Assembly (NCBI RefSeq): GCF_000813745.1
Contig: NZ_JWLC01000006.1
Span: forward strand, 124,001-188,000
Direction: 5' to 3'
DNA length: 64,000 nt
DNA from: Leisingera sp. ANG-M1
GTDB lineage: Bacteria > Pseudomonadota > Alphaproteobacteria > Rhodobacterales > Rhodobacteraceae
Below, piece after piece: positions 25,279-32,420 of the stretch (the stretch's first letter is position 1; each line of letters opens with the position of its first letter). Below the pieces are notes generated by a model. The model was not told the origin of the DNA. It was given only the letters and a program-made list of their open reading frames with translations, and ran no database searches. The position numbers and the translations under genes are program-made.

Positions 25279-25941
25279 TCAATCGCTCAGGCTGCCGCTC
25301 CTGAAAACACCCGCATAAGGCGCTTCAATCGCTTCAAACTGCATCGAGGAACAGTCCAGAAGAAGCTCGCGCCCAACGGCAGTCTTGCGGAAAAGCCTGG
25401 CGCCGCTGCACTCGTAGCACTCCAGCAAGCTGGAAATTTTTCCGCGCTTCTCCTCAACTTCTTTTCTCAATACAGCCTGGCTTTCGTAGGAAATGCCTGC
25501 GTATTTATGGTTTATACAGTGAAACCAGTTTTTACGCATGGTATCCTGCTTCAGCCCGCAACTCAGCTCAATCACCCCAGCGTCACTCATCGAATGACGA
25601 AATGTCAGTGTTTCCGGGTCCAGAAAGTACCCGCCAGCTTCTAAATCGAGCAGTCCAGTACGGAATTCCAGAGCCGTGAAATAAGGTGCGATGCTTAAAG
25701 CCGTGAAGACATCAGGTGTACCTCTGTGCATCGCGCTGTAGATAAAGTACTTGCCGTCGGGGGACAAAGCACAGGCAGTTTCAAAGACCCTCGTCTTCAC
25801 CCATTGCCCCGGTACAAACTTATCTCCGTCTGTATCCCAAGCAATCAATCGGTACAGGCTGTTCTTAGCGCGGTAGAGTACGGCCGCTGACGAATTTTCC
25901 TCCGCAAAAAACAGATGCAACTCGCGGCGCGGCGCCTCCAT
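25279..25941 (-). CDS. protein of unknown function, A/T-rich, downstream of rsmE
   Basis: 220 residues, no signal peptide or membrane segment. An early segment ACALSPDGKYFIYSAMHRG resembles a beta-propeller blade, followed by FTALSIAPYFTALEF. The C-terminal half has six cysteines, including LLECYECSG. Base composition is clearly lower in G+C than the neighbours: in three 60-base lines I counted 30, 25 and 31 G+C. The ATG overlaps the rsmE stop (TAATG), so translation is coupled although the gene looks acquired. I recognise no family. Between it and the GNAT start (25111-25278) there is only a TGAGCC/GGCTCA dyad. Confidence 0.8.
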   Translation of the reverse strand: MEAPRRELHLFFAEENSSAAVLYRAKNSLYRLIAWDTDGDKFVPGQWVKTRVFETACALSPDGKYFIYSAMHRGTPDVFTALSIAPYFTALEFRTGLLDLEAGGYFLDPETLTFRHSMSDAGVIELSCGLKQDTMRKNWFHCINHKYAGISYESQAVLRKEVEEKRGKISSLLECYECSGARLFRKTAVGRELLLDCSSMQFEAIEAPYAGVFRSGSLSD

Positions 25942-26666
25942 TACCAGTCCCCCAGCGCCTGCTGCCACAGCGTCATCGCCGCGACCGCCGCCGTGTCGGC
26001 GCGCAGGATGCGGGGGCCGAGGCTGACGACATGAGACTGCGGCAGGGCGTGCAGGCGTTTGCGTTCGGCTTCGGAAAAGCCACCTTCAGGGCCAATCAGA
26101 ATGGCCCAGGGCGCGCCTGTCTGCGTCTCCGCCGCCAGTTGCAGTGCATTGCCCACTTCGGCCTCGTCGCAGAACATCAGCTGGCGCTCGGCGGGCCAGT
26201 GGTCCAGCAAGCGGGACAGCTTCTGCAGCTCCGCGACCTCCGGCACATAGGTGCCGCCGCATTGCTCGGCCGCCTCCACCGCATGGGCCTGCAGCCGGTC
26301 CTGACGGATGCGCTCGGAGTTGGTGAACTCGGTCTGCACCGGCAGGATGCGGGCAGCGCCCATCTCGGCCGCTTTTTCGACGATGAAATCGGTGCGCGCC
26401 TTTTTGATCGGCGCAAACATCAGCCACAGGTCCGGCGGCAGCTGCAGCCGCTTGGTCAGTTCCTTGCAGACCAGCGTGCCGCCGCGTTTACCTGCCTCGG
26501 CGACCTCGGCCAGCCACTCGCCGTCCTGGCCGTTGAACAGCGCTACCGGGGCGCCAGCCGCCTGCCGCATCACCCCGAAAAGGTAATGCGCCTGGTCACG
26601 ATCCAAGGGAACCGATTGCCCTGCCCCCAATGGGTGCTCTACATACAGTCTGATTTTTGCACTCAT
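25941..26666 (-). CDS. rsmE: 16S rRNA m3U1498 methyltransferase
   Basis: 241 residues. An N-terminal PUA-like part (residues 1-70, including DRDQAHYLFGVMRQ) precedes the SPOUT knot with the C-terminal motifs LIGPEGGFSEAERKRL and VSLGPRILRADTAAVAAM. Such proteins methylate N3 of U1498 in 16S rRNA using SAM. It is divergent from ubiA, and only 12 bp separate the two start codons, so promoters must lie inside coding sequence. Confidence 0.95.
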   Translation of the reverse strand: MSAKIRLYVEHPLGAGQSVPLDRDQAHYLFGVMRQAAGAPVALFNGQDGEWLAEVAEAGKRGGTLVCKELTKRLQLPPDLWLMFAPIKKARTDFIVEKAAEMGAARILPVQTEFTNSERIRQDRLQAHAVEAAEQCGGTYVPEVAELQKLSRLLDHWPAERQLMFCDEAEVGNALQLAAETQTGAPWAILIGPEGGFSEAERKRLHALPQSHVVSLGPRILRADTAAVAAMTLWQQALGDW

Positions 26667-26678
26667 GGGGTCCTACAT

Positions 26679-27641
26679 ATGCAAGGCCAGAAGCCAGCAC
26701 CAGAGGGTCAGGTCGCAGATGCGGTCAAGGGAAACTGGGTCGACACATATGCTCCGGAATGGACGCGGCCCTATCTGCGGCTTTCCCGCGCCGACCGCCC
26801 CATTGGCACCTGGCTGCTGCTGATCCCGTGCTGGTGGGGGCTGGCCCTCGCCATTCTGGGCACTCAGAACCCGCGATGGGAGGATTTGTGGATCGCCATT
26901 GGCTGCGCGGCAGGCTCCTGGCTGATGCGCGGTGCGGGCTGCACCTGGAACGACATCACTGACCGCAAGTTCGACGGCCAGGTCGAGCGCACCCGCTCGC
27001 GCCCGATTCCGTCGGGCCAGGTCACGGTGAAGGGGGCGCTGGCCTGGATGGGGCTGCAGTGCCTGCTGGGCCTCGCGATCCTTTTGAGCTTCAACCAGGC
27101 GGCTATTGCCATGGGCGTGCTGTCGCTCTTGCCGGTGGCCGTCTATCCCTTTGCCAAGCGCTTCACCTGGTGGCCGCAAGTGTTCCTGGGGCTCGCCTTC
27201 AACTGGGGTGCCATGCTGGCCTGGGTGGCCCATACCGGCAGCCTTAGCTGGCCGCCGGTGCTGCTCTATCTGGCCGGCATTGCCTGGACCCTGTTTTATG
27301 ACACCATCTATGCGCACCAGGACACTGAGGACGACGCCCTGATCGGGGTGAAATCCACTGCCCGGCTGTTCGGCACCGAAACACCTATGTGGCTGCGCCG
27401 CTTTATCGTACTGAAGGTCAGCCTGATGGCGGCGGCGGTGATCCTGGCGATGCTGGACAGCGCATCGGTGCTGGCGCTGGTGCTGGCTTTGGCCGCCCCT
27501 TGGGCGATGGGCTGGCATCTGACTTGGCAACTGCGCGCCTTTGACGCGGAAAACAACCAGAGGCTTCTGCAATTGTTCCGTCTCAACCGGGATACCGGCC
27601 TGATTCCGCTCATCTTCTTTGTGCTGGCGATGTTCGCGTGA
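26679..27641 (+). CDS. ubiA: 4-hydroxybenzoate polyprenyltransferase
   Basis: 320 residues with about eight membrane helices. The two aspartate-rich motifs of the UbiA family are present: AGCTWNDITDRKFDGQVERT near residue 85-105 (NDxxDxxxD) and YDTIYAHQDTEDD near 208-220. It prenylates 4-hydroxybenzoate in ubiquinone synthesis. The start MQGQKPAPEG was chosen over upstream open frame that would run through the divergent rsmE. The soluble N-terminal 35 residues are normal for alphaproteobacterial members. Confidence 0.95.
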   Translation: MQGQKPAPEGQVADAVKGNWVDTYAPEWTRPYLRLSRADRPIGTWLLLIPCWWGLALAILGTQNPRWEDLWIAIGCAAGSWLMRGAGCTWNDITDRKFDGQVERTRSRPIPSGQVTVKGALAWMGLQCLLGLAILLSFNQAAIAMGVLSLLPVAVYPFAKRFTWWPQVFLGLAFNWGAMLAWVAHTGSLSWPPVLLYLAGIAWTLFYDTIYAHQDTEDDALIGVKSTARLFGTETPMWLRRFIVLKVSLMAAAVILAMLDSASVLALVLALAAPWAMGWHLTWQLRAFDAENNQRLLQLFRLNRDTGLIPLIFFVLAMFA

Positions 27642-27689
27642 TTGAACCGGGGCCCGCGGCAGGGTATGAGCCGGTAACTTGAACTGGGA

Positions 27690-29594
27690 ATGAGCCGCCA
27701 TATGCGCTTGTCATCTCTGTTGATCCCGGGCCTGGCCTTTGCCGCCGCCGCAGGGCTGAGCCTCGTTGCTGCCGGATTTGCCGTGACAGCAGTGGAGCAG
27801 GGCACCGAACGCGCCGTGCGCGGCACGCTGGATGAAAACGGCTATACCTGGGCAGAAGTGACGGCTGACGGGCTGCAGGTGCTGCTGGAAGGCACCGCAC
27901 CGGACGAAGCCACCCGTTTTTCAGTCAAATCTCTGGCCGGCACAGTGGTCGACGCAGCCCGGATCCTGGACGGCATGGAAGTGCCTCCGGCCGATGGCTT
28001 GGCGCCGCCGCGGTTCTCGGCGGAGATCCTGCGCAATGACCGTGGCATTTCGATCATTGGCCTGATCCCCGCAGGATCCGGCCGCAGCACGCTGGTCGCC
28101 GAGCTGGAAGGGCTGGCTGGTGCCGGCAGTGTCACCGACCTGCTGGAGACGGCAAAGTATGAGACCCCCGAGGGCTGGTCCGGCGCAATGGACTTTGCCG
28201 TGGAGGCGCTGAAACTGCTGCCCCGGGCCAAGATTTCGGTGGCGGCCGGCGCGGTCTCGGTCACGGCAATTTCCGACAGCAGCGACGCCAAGGCGCGGCT
28301 GGAGGAACAGCTGGGCCGCAAGGCCCCGCCCGGCCTGCGGCTGGCACTGGAGATTGCCGCGCCGCGGCCGGTGATCACCCCGTTCACGCTGCGCTTCCTG
28401 CTGGATCAGGAGGGCGCCTCTTTCAACGCCTGCTCGGCGGAAAGCGAGGAGAGCCGCAACCGCATCCTGGCGGCTGCCCGGGCTGCCGGCCTGCAGGGCG
28501 AAGCCGATTGTGTGATCGGTATGGGCGTGCCCTCGCCGAACTGGGCAAAAGCAGCCGAGCTGAGCATCGCAGGCCTGGCGGAGCTGGGCGGCGGCTCGGT
28601 GACCATAGCCAATGCCGACATCACCCTGGTCGCCTCTGAAGGCACCGCGGAAGCGCAGTTCGACCATGTGGTTGGCGAGCTGGAAAGCGCCCTGCCCCGG
28701 GTTTTTGCCCTGCACGCGGTGCTGCCTGCACCCGAAGCGCAGGAGGCCAGTGCGATCCCGGAATTCACCGCCACTCTCAGCCCCGAAGGCCAGGTGCAGC
28801 TGCGCGGCCGGCTGTCCGACGCAGCGCTGCGCACGGTGGCGGACAGCTATGCCAAGGCCCGCTTCGGTTCGGACAATGTGCACACCGCTGCCAGAATTGC
28901 CTCCGGGCTGCCTGCAGACTGGCCCGTACGGGTGCTGGCCGGACTGGAGACGCTCTCCTATTTGCAGCGCGGCGCTGTGCTGGTGACGCCGGACTCGCTG
29001 GAATTGCGCGGCATGAGCTACAGCAAGGACACGCCCGCGGACATCGCCCGCTTCCTGTCTGCCCGGCTGGGCGAAGCCGAGACCTACGGGCTCGACATCA
29101 CCTATCAGGAACCGCCGGAGCCCGAGGACAAACCGCTGGCGCCGGAACTCTGCGAAGCACAGCTCGCCAGCGCCCAGAGTGAAAGCAAGATTGCCTTTGA
29201 ACCGGGTTCGGCCACCATTGCCGCTGCCAGCGCCGGCACCATGGACCGGATTGCCGGGATCCTGGGCCGCTGCGGCCCGGTGCGGCTGGAAATCCAGGGC
29301 CATACCGACAGCCAGGGCCGCGAGGTGATGAACCAGAACCTGAGCCAGGCTCGGGCACAGTCGGTTCTGAACGAGCTGCGGGCGCGGCGGGTGGTGACCT
29401 CGACTTTTGCCGCCAAGGGCTATGGCGAAAGCGAACCGATTGCCGACAACGGAACCGAAGAGGGCCGCGAGGCCAACCGGCGCATCGACTTCAAGCTGAT
29501 CCCTGCGGCCGGTACGGAAGCAGCCGGGACTGAGGCCGCCGCGCAAGAGGCCAGCAGTGAGGCGGATGCCGCACAGGAGACACCAGAGCAATGA
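27690..29594 (+). CDS. exported BON-like/OmpA family cell-envelope protein
   Basis: 634 residues. N-terminal signal or anchor (LLIPGLAFAAAAGLSLVAA), then a long region with repeated BON-like units (for example GLQVLLEGTAPDEATRFSV and GQVQLRGRLSDAALRTVAD). The C-terminal OmpA domain (about 500-610) has IEIQGHTDSQG-type (LEIQGHTDSQGREVMNQNLS), GYGESEPIADNGTEEG and EANRRIDF; the Asp and Arg that bind peptidoglycan diaminopimelate are present. The tail is Ala/Glu-rich. The layout resembles mycobacterial ArfA, but function is not known. Its stop overlaps the next small gene (ATGA), so the two act together. Confidence 0.9.
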   Translation: MSRHMRLSSLLIPGLAFAAAAGLSLVAAGFAVTAVEQGTERAVRGTLDENGYTWAEVTADGLQVLLEGTAPDEATRFSVKSLAGTVVDAARILDGMEVPPADGLAPPRFSAEILRNDRGISIIGLIPAGSGRSTLVAELEGLAGAGSVTDLLETAKYETPEGWSGAMDFAVEALKLLPRAKISVAAGAVSVTAISDSSDAKARLEEQLGRKAPPGLRLALEIAAPRPVITPFTLRFLLDQEGASFNACSAESEESRNRILAAARAAGLQGEADCVIGMGVPSPNWAKAAELSIAGLAELGGGSVTIANADITLVASEGTAEAQFDHVVGELESALPRVFALHAVLPAPEAQEASAIPEFTATLSPEGQVQLRGRLSDAALRTVADSYAKARFGSDNVHTAARIASGLPADWPVRVLAGLETLSYLQRGAVLVTPDSLELRGMSYSKDTPADIARFLSARLGEAETYGLDITYQEPPEPEDKPLAPELCEAQLASAQSESKIAFEPGSATIAAASAGTMDRIAGILGRCGPVRLEIQGHTDSQGREVMNQNLSQARAQSVLNELRARRVVTSTFAAKGYGESEPIADNGTEEGREANRRIDFKLIPAAGTEAAGTEAAAQEASSEADAAQETPEQ

Positions 29595-29905
29595 ACAGAA
29601 CCGAGTTCATCATCACTACCGCGATCATCCTGTTTGCGGCCTTTGCCATGGGCTGGTTCGCCAACTGGCTGGTGCACCGCTTCACTCGCGTAAGGCAAAG
29701 CGACGTCGCTGACCTTGACCGGATGAGTCAGGAGCTGCACGAAGCAGAAGAAACCCGCGACCAGGCGATCACCTACCTGCAGCAGCGCGAGGCGGAGCTG
29801 ACCAACCAGCTGACCCAGACCGAAGCTGAATTGCGCGCCGCCATGGAAGGCCTGCGCGAAGCCCGCCGCGAAGCTGAAGAGCTGCGCAGCCAGATCCCGC
29901 ACTGA
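29591..29905 (+). CDS. small membrane protein with long coiled coil, partner of the OmpA protein
   Basis: 104 residues. One N-terminal membrane segment (residues 7-28, FIITTAIILFAAFAMGWFAN) and a C-terminal helix of about 65 residues rich in E, R, Q and L with heptad spacing. No family recognised. It overlaps the OmpA-family gene by 4 bp. A single-pass anchor carrying a coiled coil coupled to a peptidoglycan-binding protein suggests an envelope assembly, which is an inference. Confidence 0.85.
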   Translation: MNRTEFIITTAIILFAAFAMGWFANWLVHRFTRVRQSDVADLDRMSQELHEAEETRDQAITYLQQREAELTNQLTQTEAELRAAMEGLREARREAEELRSQIPH

Positions 29906-29972
29906 GATCCGGAGCCGGAGCACTCCCGCGCCTGCAGCACGCACTGGCTGCGCCAGCACGCGCTGAACAGCC

Positions 29973-30002
29973 TTGGGCCTGGCGCCGCGCTCAGCGCGGC
30001 GC
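29973..30002 (-). repeat. GC hairpin arm of the dispersed element, inverted to copy C
   Basis: TTGGGCCTG followed by GCGCCGCGC-TCA-GCGCGGCGC. The 18-base TTGGGCCTGGCGCCGCGC (29973-29990) is an exact inverted match of 30152-30169 in copy C, so the two bracket 161 bp of hairpin-rich sequence in the 327-bp gap between 29905 and 30233. Confidence 0.6.
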
Positions 30003-30015
30003 GGGCGCGCCCCCC

Positions 30016-30122
30016 GGCGGGTCAAGGAAGCCGCAGGCCCCGCGAAGGGGCTTGTCCTTGACCCGCCAGCCTTCAAACACAATCGAATAGGGCCTGAACG
30101 GGCAAGCCTGCCCGTTCAGGCC
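30016..30122. repeat. two strong hairpins inside the bracketed intergenic element
   Basis: The first has a 13-bp perfect stem GGCGGGTCAAGGA / TCCTTGACCCGCC (30016-30028 and 30055-30067). The second has a 14-bp perfect stem GGCCTGAACGGGCA / TGCCCGTTCAGGCC with a 4-base AGCC loop (30091-30122). Neither is followed by a T tract on either strand, so they are not ordinary terminators. Confidence 0.75.
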
Positions 30123-30140
30123 TTCTCAGCGAACGTAAAA

Positions 30141-30222
30141 CGCCGCGCGAAGCGCGGCGCCAGGCCCAACAGGCGGAAATCATCTTTGATGATTGATCAA
30201 CTGGCGGGAGCGCCCTCCCGCC
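30141..30222 (+). repeat. dispersed triple-hairpin intergenic element, copy C
   Basis: CGCCGCGC-GAA-GCGCGGCG (30141-30159) is followed by CCCAAC (30165-30170), ATCATC-TTT-GATGAT (30179-30193) and GGCGGGAG-CGCC-CTCCCGCC (30203-30222). Same order and orientation as copies B and D. It ends 10 bp before the moaE stop, on the 3' side of both flanking genes. Confidence 0.75.
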
Positions 30223-30232
30223 CTGCCCCGCG

Positions 30233-30679
30233 TTACCAGCGCTTCAGGGCGTCTTCGTCGGCTTCCTTGGCCGCCACCCAGTCCGAGCCGCCGCTGGCCA
30301 GGATTTCCTTTTTCCAGAACGGCGCACGGGATTTCAGGTAGTCCATCAGATATTCCGCCGCCTCAAAGGCATCCTTGCGGTGCCGGGCCGCAGTGGCAAC
30401 CATCATGATGCGCTCGCCCGGAACCAGGCGGCCGTGGCGGTGGATCACCAGCGCATCCGCCAGCGACCAGCGTTTCACCGCTTCCTCCGCAATCGCAGTC
30501 AGCGCCTTTTCGGTCATGCCCGGGTAATGCTCGATCTCCATCGCCTCAAGCCCGCCCTGATCCGCGTCGCGCACCACGCCGGTGAAGGTCACCACCGCAC
30601 CGGCGCCCTCAACACCCGCGGCGAAGGCATCGCTTTCAGCGCCCAGTTCAAACGGCGCTTGCTGGACAGAAATCCGCAT
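30233..30679 (-). CDS. moaE: molybdopterin synthase catalytic subunit
   Basis: 148 residues. Recognisable segments: GAVVTFTGVVRD near 29-40, ALVIHRHGRLVPGERIMMV near 94-112, and AARHRKDAFEAAEYLMDYLK with RAPFWKKE after it, which carry the conserved active-site lysines. With MoaD it inserts sulfur into precursor Z to make molybdopterin. It lies 4 bp after moaD and third in the pgsA-moaD-moaE transcript. Confidence 0.96.
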   Translation of the reverse strand: MRISVQQAPFELGAESDAFAAGVEGAGAVVTFTGVVRDADQGGLEAMEIEHYPGMTEKALTAIAEEAVKRWSLADALVIHRHGRLVPGERIMMVATAARHRKDAFEAAEYLMDYLKSRAPFWKKEILASGGSDWVAAKEADEDALKRW

Positions 30680-30683
30680 CGCG

Positions 30684-30929
30684 TCAGCCCCCGGTCATCG
30701 GCGGGAAAAAGGCCACTTCCCGCACCCCTTCCAAGGAGGCGTCGAAATCGGCAAGATCCTGGTCCAGCGCCACCCGCAGCGCCGTCAGATCGGCAAAGGC
30801 CGCGGCATAGCGCTCTTCACGTGCCCGCAATTCCTCGATCAGATCATTCACCGTCGCGGCTGAGGTCTCAACCCGCTCACGCGGAAGGCCGATACGCTCG
30901 CGCACCCATGCGAAATAGAGAATGTCCAT
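30684..30929 (-). CDS. moaD: molybdopterin synthase sulfur carrier subunit
   Basis: 81 residues, ubiquitin-like, starting MDILYFAWVRERIGLP and ending FFPPMTGG with the C-terminal Gly-Gly that is thiocarboxylated. The ATG at 30929 overlaps the pgsA stop (TGATG). It works with MoaE, encoded 4 bp downstream. Confidence 0.96.
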   Translation of the reverse strand: MDILYFAWVRERIGLPRERVETSAATVNDLIEELRAREERYAAAFADLTALRVALDQDLADFDASLEGVREVAFFPPMTGG

Positions 30930-31600
30930 CAGTGCGCCTCCTTCAGATGCGGCATCGCCTTGCGCATGTAATCGAAACCGGTAATGGCCGTCAGCGCCGC
31001 CGCGATCCACAGCAGCCACAGCCCAACGCGGCCGGTCCAGATCATGCCGGCCTCTTTCCAGCGCAGGCCAAACAAGTCTTCCACTTCGCCAGCGATTATC
31101 TGGCTGTAAATCTGAGCATCCATGCCAAAGGACGACATCACCAGGTAATGCTCGAAAATCCCCTGCGAGAACAGCGTGGCAATGGCGATCATCTGGGCCG
31201 TGGTTTTCCACTTGGCAAGCTTGGTCACCTTCAGCGTGCCTGCGGTATCGCCTAGATATTCGCGCAGGCCCGAGACAAAGACCTCGCGGAACAGGATCAC
31301 CGTGGCAGGCAGCACTAGCCAGGGGGTCCAGTGTTCGGCTGCATAGCCGACCAGGATCATCAGCGCGATCACCACCATCGCCTTGTCGGCAATCGGGTCC
31401 AGCATCGCGCCCATCTTGGTCTCCTGCCCCCAGGCCCGCGCCAGGTAGCCGTCGAACCAGTCGGTGACTGCGGCGCTGATGAACAAGAGCAGTGCAAACC
31501 AGTCCGCATAGGGCCGCGAGAAGTAGAGGAACATCACCGCGAGGCCGGGCGCAGCCACCAGCCGCAGCAGGGTGAGGATATTTGGCAGGGTCCATTTCAT
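30929..31600 (-). CDS. pgsA: CDP-diacylglycerol-glycerol-3-phosphate 3-phosphatidyltransferase
   Basis: 223 residues with about five membrane segments. The CDP-alcohol phosphotransferase motif DG-x2-AR-x8-G-x3-D-x3-D is complete at about residues 48-70 (FDGYLARAWGQETKMGAMLD then PIAD). It makes phosphatidylglycerol phosphate at the inner membrane. The start MKWTLPNILTLLRLVAAPG is typical. It heads the pgsA-moaD-moaE transcript, with a one-base overlap to moaD. In related genomes I would expect uvrC directly upstream; here a DUF922 gene lies between. Confidence 0.96.
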   Translation of the reverse strand: MKWTLPNILTLLRLVAAPGLAVMFLYFSRPYADWFALLLFISAAVTDWFDGYLARAWGQETKMGAMLDPIADKAMVVIALMILVGYAAEHWTPWLVLPATVILFREVFVSGLREYLGDTAGTLKVTKLAKWKTTAQMIAIATLFSQGIFEHYLVMSSFGMDAQIYSQIIAGEVEDLFGLRWKEAGMIWTGRVGLWLLWIAAALTAITGFDYMRKAMPHLKEAH

Positions 31601-31738
31601 GCGGGCACATTATCCGGCTGTTTCGAAAGTGGAAAGCGGCCCTGCGCAAAATTCGGCCCTCAGCTGCCGGGCGCGTGAAAATACCGCAAACCCGGATCGC
31701 GCCTTCGTGATCCGCCCCGCCGCTCAGAAAGCCGGTCT

Positions 31739-32350
31739 TCAGGCGATGGAGGTGTCCAGCAGCGCCCCGTGCCGTTCGCCGTGATGGCTGGAATGGTCGA
31801 ATTTCCGGTGCACCTCGTTCAGCCGGTCCCGGTCCAGGAAAATATGGTTATGGATCACCCGCACCAGGTCTTCCTTGGCCAGCTTCAGGGCCTCCGCTTC
31901 GGTATCCGCCAGCGCCTTGCCCTTCAGCTTGTTCAGTTCCTTGGCAATTTTCTCGCATTCCTTCTTGGCCTTATCCACATGCTGCGCCTCATGCGCCAGG
32001 CAGCAGGCATAAAAGCGGTACCACTCGATCAATGCCCGGGACGACAGCCCGCTGACAGAGCGTTTCGGGCAGCGGACGGTTGGATGCAGAACCAGCTTAA
32101 GAGCCGAGACCTTGGCGGTCATCTCGAACCAGCCGGTCTTCTTGTCGATCCTGGGCTTGCCGTCCGCCGCGTATTTCCCTTTGGCGGTCAGGCATTCCAG
32201 TTCGGTGGTGGTCAGAAAGGCGACTTTCTTGTTGTCGTTGGGGTCTTTCGGCCCCTTGCTTTTGATGCTCTTGGCGATGTCGGGCAGCGTCTTTCCCGAC
32301 ACGGAATAGGTGTCGTAGACAACGGTCTTTACGGTCAGGGATACGGGCAT
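31739..32350 (-). CDS. DUF922-like putative zinc protease
   Basis: 203 residues. The likely active site is CCLAHEAQHVDKAK near residue 130-143, an HExxH variant (HEAQH), matching the DUF922 family described as predicted Zn-dependent proteases. An early YDTYSVSGKTLPDIAKSI and later WYRFYACCLAHE also fit. No clear signal peptide is seen, unlike many family members. GGAGGAATT precedes the ATG, and a GGGCAG/CTGCCC hairpin lies just before that. It sits between uvrC and pgsA on the same strand, a place I would not expect it. Function unproven. Confidence 0.82.
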   Translation of the reverse strand: MPVSLTVKTVVYDTYSVSGKTLPDIAKSIKSKGPKDPNDNKKVAFLTTTELECLTAKGKYAADGKPRIDKKTGWFEMTAKVSALKLVLHPTVRCPKRSVSGLSSRALIEWYRFYACCLAHEAQHVDKAKKECEKIAKELNKLKGKALADTEAEALKLAKEDLVRVIHNHIFLDRDRLNEVHRKFDHSSHHGERHGALLDTSIA

Positions 32351-32420
32351 AATTCCTCCGGGCAGTAAATGGCTGCCCGCAAAACCTAGCACGATCGAAG
32401 TCTAGTCCAAAATTTCCGGC

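Noticed and set aside
30091-30122. Rho-independent terminator at the 14-bp stem
   Set aside because: No T tract on either side or strand.
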